From Toxonevra muliebris (taxonomy: Eukaryota > Arthropoda > Insecta > Diptera > Pallopteridae): 64,000 nt of DNA. The DNA lies in the NCBI GenBank assembly GCA_963691655.1, contig OY829326.1, forward strand, positions 43,551,989 to 43,615,988, in the 5' to 3' direction. Under the pieces are notes generated by a model that saw only the letters and a list, made by a program, of their open reading frames with translations, did no database searches and had not been told where the DNA came from. The position numbers were made by a program, and so were the translations under genes. Shown piece after piece: positions 11,740 to 23,300 of the stretch; position 1 is the stretch's first letter, and every line of letters starts with the position of its first letter.

Positions 11740-12315
11740 TTCCCAAATTATTTATGTGTTGCCAGTTGCTGAAGAATTTCCAATTCAAGCTCCTAGAGCT
11801 TTAATGCCATCTTTTGAGCTGCACATGGGCGAGCATTGTCGTGCAGAAGCAGCATCCTCGACCTATCGGCCAATCGTTGGTATTTTTCGGCCAAATTTTC
11901 AATCATTTCTCTAACTGCATGTAGTATTTTTAAGTGGTGATGGATGAGTCAGGTCTCATGAAGGAGTAATTGAGCTAGATCACCAAACAGTCACCATTAG
12001 CTTCTTTCGGTGGAGGCTTTGCTTAGAGTGGATTCTTCATTGATGTGATTGCTTGCGATTATAATACTGGATCCAATTTTAATTTCAAGCCATCCTTTTA
12101 TTGATCGGTTAACTCGTAAAGTACTCATTTGTCCAATTTTTTTTACTTTTCAAATTTCCTCTGAACTTTTCTACCATCAGCTGTCATTATTTACTTCAGT
12201 TACCGCATGGTGCCACATGGTACATTTGGCAGGTCAAAATCTTCATTTCGGAATTTGGAAAACCAGCGAAACACTGTCTGTTGCGAAATCACTTCATCGC
12301 CAAAAATCTGCAAAA
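11740..12315 (-). mobile_element. Decayed mariner-like transposase remnant
   Basis: The minus strand carries two recognisable pieces. Near 12300-12235, DEVISQQTVFRWFSKFRNED resembles the second helix-turn-helix region of mariner transposases. Near 11900-11830, LLLHDNARPCAA is the block around the second catalytic Asp (HDNARPH in intact proteins). Between and after these, frames are broken. No ends were recognised. The plus-strand open frame at 12049-12471 is an antisense shadow. Confidence 0.6.
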
Positions 12316-14199
12316 AAATTAAATAAAAAAAACGGCGTCGTACTTAGATACGCATTATTAAAGTTAACGTTAACTGATATCTACTCTATTTCTTTTTGGA
12401 CAAGTTACGGTTGTTTTTGGCTCGCATATGAAAATCAAAGTGTTTGGGACGACATATATAGGGAACAATAGCAAGAAAGATAATGCAAATTTAGATGTGA
12501 AAACGTTACGTTGATGGTAGGTATTGGGAAGCTATATCAAGAAAGGTGATGAAAAGTTCTATGCTAAGATGAAATGTTAATAATATTAACTGAGGAAAAT
12601 GCTTTTTGAAAAGTAAAAAGTAATATAAACCGAAGAGAGTTGTACAAGTACGTAAATTCATGTTTTTTTTCTCCTGGTGACCTGTTAAGGAGCTTAGTGA
12701 TCCATTAAATTCATATTTTCCATATTCTTTTGCTCAGGAAAATTTCACAAAATAATTGGATTCGTAGCTGCGCGCTATCCACAACTGAAAACTAACTGAT
12801 AACTAAAAATGTCAAAAATATGTCAATGAAGTAATAAGAAGCTTCAGCGGGATCGTCTCAAAGCTCAAATTCCATCGAAATTTCATTAGAGTTTCAAACC
12901 GCTCTTAACAAAAAGGTACAATAACTATTTTATTGTCAAAAATGTCAATAACGTCGAGTTCCATTCTTTGCGTAATTATAAATAAATAGCTAGAAAAATA
13001 TTTAAAAAATACCGATATAAAAAATGTAAACCAATAATTTTTTTTAGGCTCATTTGCAGGGTTTAGGGTTAAAAGCTTATGATGGAAAAATATTTCTTAT
13101 CTTTGTTGTTTAAGGTCTTGTTTACGCTCTTCTTCCGTAAATATAAAGTTTCGTACTTACTTAGTGAGTGAGCACTATAACCGTTGGTCGGTCTTAGTCG
13201 TCACCATAAATTTTCGCCCGTCACCACTGTTATGCTCGATTTATTACGCTAGCACCAGTTGGTTAGGCCATCCGAAATTATTTTTTTAGCACAATAAAAT
13301 TCGATGAGATATTGGCTTGATTGATTTGAATTGTTGTTATAATAATTATCATTTTTTAATTCGGCCGCACTCAATTTGATTTCAATTAATCCATCCATCA
13401 CACGCATTTTTATTACCTCTACGACTCTAATTGCAAATCTGCCACAGCTCTGGAAGAAAATAAAATATTTCGAAATGCTAAAAACGCTAAAATAAATATT
13501 TGTATGTATGTATGTCATGTGGTAAATGAAAATCTGCAAATGCGTGAGACAATCTTCTTTTGCCTCTTGTGGATGAGTATAATAAATTATCATCTGCATT
13601 AGTCACACATCGCGTTCCCACACACACTCCCTGCTTTTAAGAAATAAACCACAAATGATAGTCACTTGCATTTTGAAGCGAAAACTTGTTTCGCTTGGTG
13701 TAAAAGTCAAATTAAATAGGTAATACAAGTCAATAAAAACCAAATTATTACGAAATTTAGTTTGTGCAATTTTAATGAAATTTTCTATTTGAAGTTGTTG
13801 AAGACAAACCTAAAATTTATGCAAAAGATTAATTTTTCTTAAAAATTAATCGCGTGTGCAAAAAAGAAAATTAATTTGGAAACAATTTTTGAACATCATA
13901 ATTGCGAAATAAACTCAAATCAAATTTGTTGTGTTGTTGTTGAACGCGAATTTGTTGCATAGTTAAATAATTACGAAAAAAAAACCGAAACACGCGCAGC
14001 AGTGCAGCTCCAACTGCACACTCATATACAGCTGCAACTGCTGCCATTCCAGTTGCTGATGCTGGTTTGTTACTGTTGTTGGCGCATCTGTAATAAATTA
14101 AATGATAACTTTTTTATTGTTGCTATAGTATGAGCATAACTGTAGCTGTTACTGTTACTGATATTGTTGTTGTTTGTGTTTTTGTATATTTATTTTCAG
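12316..14199. other. Non-coding sequence upstream of the first visible exon (probable intron)
   Basis: The acceptor at 14199 implies that this is the 3' end of an intron whose donor is upstream or outside the window. No upstream exon ending in phase 1 could be recognised. Around 13980-14080, CAGC/TGCAACTGC low complexity is present. A 116-codon minus-strand open frame at 13249-13599 matches nothing I know and lacks coding character. Confidence 0.45.
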
Positions 14200-14387
14200 A
14201 CGATGTACTTTTCTCACGACGCGGACGAATGGGACGCATTGTTAGTCCACGTCATACGCTTCCGCCGAATACAACATGCACGTACCATTTTCATGGGTAT
14301 CCTGGCGACCTGATTTGGTTATCATTTACCAGTTACAATCTACAGATTCTACAGCAAGCGATACACGACAATAACACAATGGGTCGG
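14200..14387 (+). CDS. Exon A: start of first CUB domain (residues 1-62 of the visible protein)
   Basis: The acceptor TTTATTTTCAG ends at 14199 and the donor GTAAGT begins at 14388. The exon enters with two bases of a split codon and ends on a codon boundary. It reads DVLFSRRGRMGRIVSPRHTL, then NTTCTYHFHGYPGDLIWLSF. This is the usual CUB opening: Gly-Xaa-Ile-Xaa-Ser-Pro, a Cys, and an aromatic beta strand. Asn23 is a possible glycosylation site. The first CUB Cys must lie in the preceding exon, which was not found. An in-frame ATG at 14130 would add a hydrophobic leader, but that stretch is better explained as the intron's pyrimidine tract. Confidence 0.85.
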
Positions 14388-17300
14388 GTAAGTTTATTAC
14401 CATTTACTACTACTACTACTGCATAGCAGTAGTATACACTATGATATAAACACATTCATACATACAGAGTTGTTGTTGGTACAAGTTGTTAGCACAGAAT
14501 CAGAAGAGCAGCTTTTCAAATACTAACTGAGGGGAGAGGGCCCAGGAACATTCCTCCCTCTCCTCCAGTTTTTCTTTACTCTACAAATTCATATATAAAT
14601 TTATTTGAAAAAAAAACTATAGTGTAGTACAGTGTAAAGTATGTGAATGACTTATAACGAGTTGTTTTTACTGTGTAGTTAGTTGTAGTTGTGCCAGTTG
14701 TTTTTGTCATTGTATTTGTTGGCATTGTTAGTTTTGCATTATGGGTGTCTTATAATGGGCGGCAGCATATGTATGTGTGTGTGTGTGTTTGTGTTCTTGC
14801 ATTTGTCGAATGAAACGAAATATTTTCGTGCGTCATTCAATTAAAAAGTTTCATATAATTAAGAGTAACAAAAAATTTTGAACGAAAAAGTAAACGAAAA
14901 ACTATGAAAAGCAGTAGAGAATTGCCATGAGATTTTTGTTTGCTTTTTCTTTTTCTTTGTTTTTGTATATGGTATACGAAGTATAAATAAAATGTTACTT
15001 GCTTCTCTTGACACATGTGAAAGTGCAACAATAGAGCAAAGAATGGTACTGAATATTTAAGCTTCCTAACGTAGCAAAGATTCATGTCAAGGTGTGCTCA
15101 TATACACACACACACACACATTCACACAGATGCACACACATATACACGATCATAAATGCACACATAAATATATTTATATATATTTAGTATATATAAGCAG
15201 TAAGACCTCAACTAATCGAAACTTCAGGAAAAACTTATCGATAACAGCAAATCGCATAGGTCGGTGACAACGATTTACAGGCTTATACTTAACTAGGTAA
15301 CAAACCTGATTGTCACAGAAGTTTTGTAATTTTTTTGTCACCGAAAATTTTGTGTACGTGAACAAGAATCGTTCGCTTTACAATTTACCAATAAAACATT
15401 TGCATATAAAAATAGCTACGTTTTCAATTTAATCCGTTCGATGGCCTCGTGACTAGACTCTTATTTATGGAGTTCCGGGTTATATTTCTGGCTAGGGTAT
15501 TTCATAATCAACTCGACGATCATAATTCTTATGGCAATTGACTCTTTTGAATACAAAAAAATCAGTTGTCATAGAATTTTCTATTGTCACTGCGGTGAGT
15601 TTCCAACATCAAACGTTAGTATTAAGAGCAAGTTTTTCTTGTTTTTCCGAAGATTTTTTATGCAAAAAATAACCAATTGAATTTGAGAAATCGTGAAGTT
15701 TCCAGCATATTTTATTTTATTGGGAGTATGAATGTATAAACTCGTAATTGTGACTGACTTCATATCTATCATACGCGCCATTTATTTGACATTGACAGCA
15801 ATTCTATCTCGAAGAGAGCCAAAAATACTATAAGAATTGATCTGTCAAATAATTTTCATAATTTTACAAAAGTGTTTTACTATAGCTGAAAATGTCGAAT
15901 TTCGTGCCAACAAAACAACATTTGCGGGAAGTTTTAATTTGCTTCTTCCATTTAAAGAAAAACGCAACTGAAGCACATCGTTTACTCACTGAAGCTTATC
16001 CTGACTGTGCTATAGACGTTACAATGTGTCAGGTGTGATATGCCCGTTTCAAAAGAGGTGATTTTGATGTTGAAGACCGGGAACGTTCAGGCGACCCGAA
16101 AAAGTTCGAAGATAAAGAATTGAAGAATCCTTAGGAGTTGATCACTCAACCATTTTTAAACGATTAAAAGCATTGGAAATGATTCAAAAGCAAGGAAATT
16201 GGGTGCCGTACGAATTGAAGCCGAGAGACGTCGAACGACGATTTTTCACATGTGAACTGCTGATTGAACGACAGAAAAGAAAGGTGTGACTGGTGATGAA
16301 AAGTTACGATAACCCAAAGCGTAAAAAATCATGGGGACCGCCCGAACATGCATCAACATCAACGGCAAAGCCGAACATCCATGGATCCAAGCTCATGCTG
16401 AATATTTGGTGGGATATGAAGGGTGTCGTGTATTATGAGCTGTTGAAACTGAATGAAGCGATCACTGGCGACCGCTACCGACTACAATTGATGCGTTTGA
16501 GCCGAGCATTAAAGGATAAGAGGCCAGAATATGAGAATAGATACGACGAAGTTATTATTCAGCACGACAATGCTCGGCCGCATGTTGCAAGGCAAGAAAA
16601 AACATACTTGGATACGCTGAAATGGGAAGTGCTACCCCACCCGCCGTATTCTCCACACATTGCTCCTTCTGATTACCACTTGTTCCGATCGATGACACAT
16701 GGCCCGGCTGAACAGCACTTCCGTTCTTTCGAAGAGCTCAAAAAATGGGTGGATAGCCTCAAAAGATGAGGAGTTCTTTCGACGCGGAATGTATTGTATG
16801 TAGCCGATCCCCATATGAACTTGTTCGCAAAACTCTAACAACAGCACAGCTTCCATTCTTATTAGTTTCGTATCAGTGCAACAACAAAGCGATTTTCGTT
16901 GCAAAATTTTCAATTTACCTTCGCTAAAGAAGTTCCACTTCAAAAAATTCACTTACACTTAATATTTTATTCTAGTGTTATAAAATATTTTCGATTGAGT
17001 TTTATAAACAACTTCAATTTAAATTAGTCTTACAAATCGAAGACATACTGTATATGCACGCATGCATACATAAGTGTGTGTAAAAGTTTTGCGAGCGTAT
17101 GTTTATTTTAAAGTAAATTTTTCATACTCATTTTGTAGCTATTGTTGATGTTTTTTAAAAATGGGTGCAATAGCAACAGCAGCGCCCTATTCCCAATGTG
17201 TTCCTACGTTATATGTTTATATTCCTTATCCCTTATTTCATTTATAAACTACAATATTATTTTTGAATCTCCTTGTTGTTGTTCCACTTCTTCCTCTTCT

Positions 17301-20300
17301 ATTTCTGTTGTTTCTCTGCTTCTTCATCGTGTCCTCAATTTTTCGTGCAAGACAACAGCAGGAGCAGTAACCAACTTCATCATCAGCAACATAGTTATTA
17401 GTTGCTAGTTGCTGTAACACCCCTACATGCATAAACACACACATACACACATATGCAATGTATACCCGCACTATTTGCATATATGTATGTATGTATGAAT
17501 GTGTGAGATTTTCGAGTTTTTACTTTTGTTATATTAGTTTCTTTTTTTCACTTTCGGTTTTTTTTTTTTGTTTTTTATTATTTTTATTCATTCTTTCTTA
17601 TTCTTACTCTGATTTTTTCAACTCCCTTCATTACAATTTCATTGTTGTTGCTGTTTATTATTATTACTGTTGTTATGTCCTGCAAGTTTGTACGTTTCTA
17701 CTCTCATGGGTGTCTGTCTATCTAATTGCAAGTCTGTCTGTTTGTGCGTTTGCATGTCTGTCTGTCTGCCAGGCTGGCTGAATAGTGCTTATGACAAGTG
17801 TCTTTGTTTTCGCTGCACTTGTTGTTGCTTCCGCTGCTGCTTCTGCTGCTGCATTTATTGTTAATTTCTTTTCGCACTCATCGTCATACTTTTTGTTGTT
17901 GTTGTTTTTATTATTTTTTTGTATAGTTTTTTAAGTGTTTAATATTTAGTATGCATGAAATTGAAGTACATAGTAGAATTTTGTAACAAATAATCAAAAT
18001 GCACTTGAATATATGAAACTTAAAACTCAAGTACTTACATACTGCTCGTATAAAATTATTGAGATTTTAATACAATTTTTAAGTTTTTTTTCTTTGTGCA
18101 TTCATAAAATAATTTCACTTTCGAAGCACTTTAAATTTGTTAACCATTTAGAGCTGTACTGTTTGATACATATGTACATAAAGTACATAGTTTACTACAT
18201 TTGAATGTGTTTATTGATTTTTAATCTTCTTAAAATTTCTGATCTTTGTTCATTTCTAATTGGCATATTTTACTATGGAATTTGTTGGTAAACATTTAAC
18301 ATTTGTGTGAGAAAAATTTTAAAATGGCAGAGAGCATAAATTAAGAATAAGTTAGACTAAAGTTAATGGCTTTTATAAGTATTAAAAAGTTATTTATTTT
18401 GTAACCTTACTCGGTCAGAAATGATAGAGAACTGTAATACATACTCGCCATGGACAGATTTGGCTTCAAAATAAAAAATGTTGTTAAAAGTTTTTTCTGG
18501 GTCACGAATTGGTTATTGATTTAGAAAAGTCTATTTTGAAGTCATGGAAATGCAAATCTTATTACTTCAAAATCATGCCTGCTTTGAAGTCACTTGGAGG
18601 CATTTGAAGTTAATTAGGGTTTTGAAGTCAATTGGAATCACTTGAAATCAACTGGGATTTTGAAGTCTTTTGAGTTATTCCATGTCAGATTCACAAGCCC
18701 CCAAAAAATAAAACAAAATATTTAGCGAACTCCAACATATCGTATAATATCAAAAACAAATGGACTTAAAAATCACAATCAGAAAAAACTCATCTTTTAT
18801 TCGAACTCTTAAAAACCGCTAAGCTTAGTAATAATGGGGTTAGTTTTCTACTATCACATTGGTATTAAAAGTAATAGAGGTTAAAATTAGGTGCATAAAT
18901 CCCCAGTCTGGTAACACACGCCACTTTGAATATCACGCGAAAAAAAAAGTTTTTTTGGAATCAGGTGTAGGCCACCTCCACACAGTGTAACGATCCCATA
19001 TAAACCGCGGCCAAAAATAGTAAGCGTTGTTTAATATTAATAATAATTGGTAGTCGAGATAGTCTAATTAAAGTAAAGTCGTATGCCAAAAATGGTACCG
19101 ATTGGATTAGTGCCACGCCCACCTCCCATATAATTGAAACACTTAAATTGCAATAACTTTTTAAATATCTGTAACATAATAACGGAATTTGGTGTGCAGA
19201 TGTATAAGAACTTCCTTGTTCAATGAAGATGGATGTGCTGCCACGCCTACTTAAGAAAATTGCTAAAATGTCAGAAAAAGAAGCTCCATAAGAATGAAAC
19301 TGAACATTTCAATTTATAAATCAGTTTTCCTATCCTTCAATATAATAAACATGCCACTTAAAAAACTCCCAAAATTCTAAACTACTTTTCTATTGACACC
19401 AAAAACGATAAAACAAAAATTAATTATGCCCTGGTACAGTCTTAATAAAAGCCATTTTCACGATTTCATGTGCCGTTATGTAAAAAAACCTGACGTGATG
19501 GAGCAAAATTGTTTTCAGATTCGAGCACAATGGCCCTAGACTAAATGTCAAATCACCAGTCCGATGGAAAAAACCAATTTTGTGGCACAGTGTTATTAAG
19601 AAAGTGCAAGAAATCTTTTCGCTTAAGACGATGTTATGCAGACGATCAAATGATCGCCGATCACGTCACTTTTTACGCTCTCTCTTTGACTTTTCAACTC
19701 TCTGCCTGAAGTATCTCATGCAGACAGTCATTTGATCGCCGATCAATAGTACATTTTTGTATTTTTTGTGGTACTTTTTGCTTTTTTATTTAAACTTCGT
19801 AGTATTTTTTTTTTGTTTGTGCTAAATTTGTGAAGTTGATAAATTTCTTTATAACAAATAAATAAAAATAATTAAAAATTAGCTTTTGTTAACTTTTTGC
19901 AAAATTTTATGGGTAAACGAGTATGTAAAGAATGACGAGTGTTGCTATTAAGCAGTTTTTTTTTCCTTTTTGCATACATGTTCACCAAAAGTGTACTATT
20001 TTGCTCCTAAAAGACAATTATTCTGAATTATTTCTCAAAGGTAACACTGGTTTGATCTCATGATCGACAGCCAACTCATTTGGTAATCGAGCCGATCAAA
20101 TTTTACTCTCTTGCTATCTCTCTCAATTTTTCACTTTATATTGAAGCAACAACAACTCGTGCCCATGATGTGATTGTGATCGTCTGCATAACAATGCACT
20201 TAGTCGCTATCATCAATATTATTCGATATTCAATACTTGATACTACTCTCCAGACAACATTTCATCTAAAATGTAATCTTGTATTTTGTACCTTGGGGAT

Positions 20301-23300
20301 TTGCTCTGATAACATGAGAAGAGAAAACATCAAATCACGATTTGATGCTTCAGGGGAAGTTTTTCTTGTAAAATTTAATCAAAATTTTCTTCTATCTTTG
20401 TGGCGCGATTCTAAGGCTTCCTCAGATAGGGCTCCAATTGGCAAACTGAAGTGCTTGATTATGTCGGTGCCATGAACAAGAACCTTGTGGATTATTATTG
20501 GCATATTATTGGTTTACTTTATATTATTGGTTTCACGGAAAAATGTAAAAAACTTGAGAAACCGCAGCTCTCTGCAGACAATCTTTCTTGAATTAGTGAA
20601 AGCATATTTGTGACGTTAATATATGTTAAAATTGGAAATATATTTTGATACGCAGATTAACTTTCTTCTCCATCCAAAGTTGGAATGAATCAATATCTGT
20701 TTTTGATGTAAATAAATGTTCTTTCCTGGCATTACTAAGTACGACACTATAGGTTACCAAACATGGAGAATAGTCTGTGCTTAAATCATAGTTATCTAGT
20801 ATATCTAGATGGTGACTTGATATTCAATTACAGACTACAAAATCTAGCATATCTGGAGTTTTGTTAATATCAGCCGGCCAATATGTAGGCTTTCCTGTGG
20901 AGAATACTGAGTGGTTTTTCTCAACTATGCATTTATATAGTTCTCTACCTTTGGGGTTAATAAGACGTGATCCCCACCATGGATGCTTCGCGTTGAAATC
21001 TCCACCAACAATAAATATACTTCCAAGTTTGTCAAAAATATTTTTAAACTCATTACATTTAATGCTAAATCGTGGTTGAAGGTAAATTGTGCCTATTACA
21101 ACCGTGCAGTTGTTACATTTTAATTTAATAAATGTTGCTTTTGCTGATTTAGTGCATATTTCATCAAAAGTTTCGTATGGTATTGATGTTTTAACGAGAA
21201 TTGCTGAGCCTCCGTGAGCTTTATTTTCTGGATGATTTGAATTTACTAATGTGTATCCATTTATATAAAAATATGTTCTAGTTTTGAAATGAGTCTCTGA
21301 CACAAGCATTAGGTCAATCTTGTGGTATTGCAAAAATAATTCAAGTTCTTCTTTATGGTTTGATGTGAAAAAATACTTTTTTTCAAATAACGGTAAAAAT
21401 CACTTGGTTAAACATAGAGCCAAAAGAATAGTGTTACCACATTTTGCAGATTTTATATTTTTCCTACATATGCATTTTGCCGATATTTATTTGTTGATAA
21501 GTGAAATATGGCAATTAAATTAGTAATAAAAGATATGACTTTTTCCACGGATGGGAAAGGTTTTCACCCATTGGCTTATTGGAAATAAAATTTAGTTCCT
21601 TTTTATTTAAAATATTATCTCTTACATATCATTAAAATTTTTAAAAATCTTCAACATGACTTTTTCTTATTTTTGGCCGCCTCGTTCCACTGTGCCCCGT
21701 GGCCTGGTGAATGAGTTCTAGACTTGAGTTCCAGCTGCCTCAGGTTCGATTCCCATATGGGGTTGAATTCTTAAAAAATGTCCAAATGGATTGCTCTAAT
21801 TAAATGAGTCACTTCCTTGATTTAGTTCTTAAATGCTCGAAGGACCAGTTCGCAACGGTTTCGATTCTCAGATAGAGAATTGAATCCATTTTTAATAAAC
21901 GTTTGTCACTTGCCGTACGCTCAAAATTGTCAATGAAAATGGTCGCGTTCAGAAGACGCCTCTGCTTCGCCACTGCTACCTGAGTGTTTTATGAACGCTA
22001 ATTGATTACTTTATGATCAACAAAAATTATATTGAGCATTCGCCATTTAATAGAGCGTATTATTTTTCAGATACTTTAGCTCAACATGTTGTTGAGCAGA
22101 GGTTGTCTTCTGAACGCGATCAATATAGATGTTGAATTAAGAAAAAATTAATACAAATTAATCTTTTCTAAAAATGTGAAATGCTAATTGTAAAAGGTTT
22201 ATGTTCAGCAATCGAAATTTTAACAGAATCGTATTGCTGTTCTTGAATTGGACAAAACGGCGATTCAAACAACGTAAGATGATGCGAAAAGGTCGGCTAA
22301 AGCTCTGCATGGGATATTGTGCCATAAAATAGAACATGCGCAAATAATTCCATGTGCGCTCCACAAAAAATACCCTTAAGCACGGTGGCTACAACATTAT
22401 GGTCTGACGTTGTTTTTCATGGTATGGTATCGGATCAATACATCGAAATACCCATGCCATGACTTCACTACAAAGCCATATTCGAAAACACGATGTTGTC
22501 CTATGATAATAAAAATATGTTTGATAACGATCTTAAGAATGCTTTCAAGTTAATCAAAGATTTGTGTCAGGACTATGGAGTGACTTTGTTTAGCCGGCCA
22601 AGTCAGTCACTGGACTTGAAGCTAATCGAAAATCTATGGGAAGAGTTAAAGCACAAATTATGATAATCGAATATAACATAAACCAAGGCTAATTTTTAGA
22701 AAGAGGTACAACAAGTTTTTTCATGAGGCGCCCCATTGTGCTAGTACATACATTATATATGTTGATATGAAGTCGTGGCAAAAGAGAGTAGCAAATTTTT
22801 TTTAAGTAATCAATCCATTGCTAAAGAAAGTATATATGAAAATTAAGTACAAAGCTTAAAATTATTTCTTAGACATGCATTTGTATATACATGCTTTTGT
22901 TGTGAAAAGGCTTGAGGGTAGCATCAAAGACCTACTTTCGTTCGTCTCTATAGTTTAACAAGTCTAAATAAACTTTTGCTCACAAATACATACTCCTATG
23001 TATGTACGTGTAGATGTTAGCATAAATATGTGTAAATGTAGATATGAACGAACTCTTTTGTGCATTTTTGCGTCAACTCTTCAGAGTGCAATACTGTCAC
23101 TTCGGGGCGTTGTTACAGAACCTAGAATGCCTGCATATGTACATATGTATGCATGTATTTATGTACAAGTATGTATGAAACATTGCAGTACAACACCCAC
23201 ACAGTGTGAACATTAACACTGTTTAAACAATTGTCAGAATGCCTAACAACCTAACAACAACTATGCTAAAGACTTACATAAATACACTTAAGTATACATA

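Noticed and set aside
12049..12471. 140-codon plus-strand open frame
   Set aside because: It runs antisense to mariner blocks on the minus strand and has no known motif or splice context.
13249..13599. 116-codon minus-strand open frame
   Set aside because: Asn/Ser/Tyr-rich composition follows the AT-rich background and no motif is recognised.
14130..14199. In-frame ATG with a hydrophobic run that looks like a signal peptide for the CUB protein
   Set aside because: The run is Val/Leu/Phe-rich because it is the T-rich tract of an intron, which ends in a consensus TTTATTTTCAG, and the first CUB cysteine would still be misplaced. It is kept only as a minor alternative.
17458..17864. Long Phe/Leu/Cys-rich plus-strand frames
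   Set aside because: They are translations of a T-rich and TGT/TGC low-complexity tract in intron 1.
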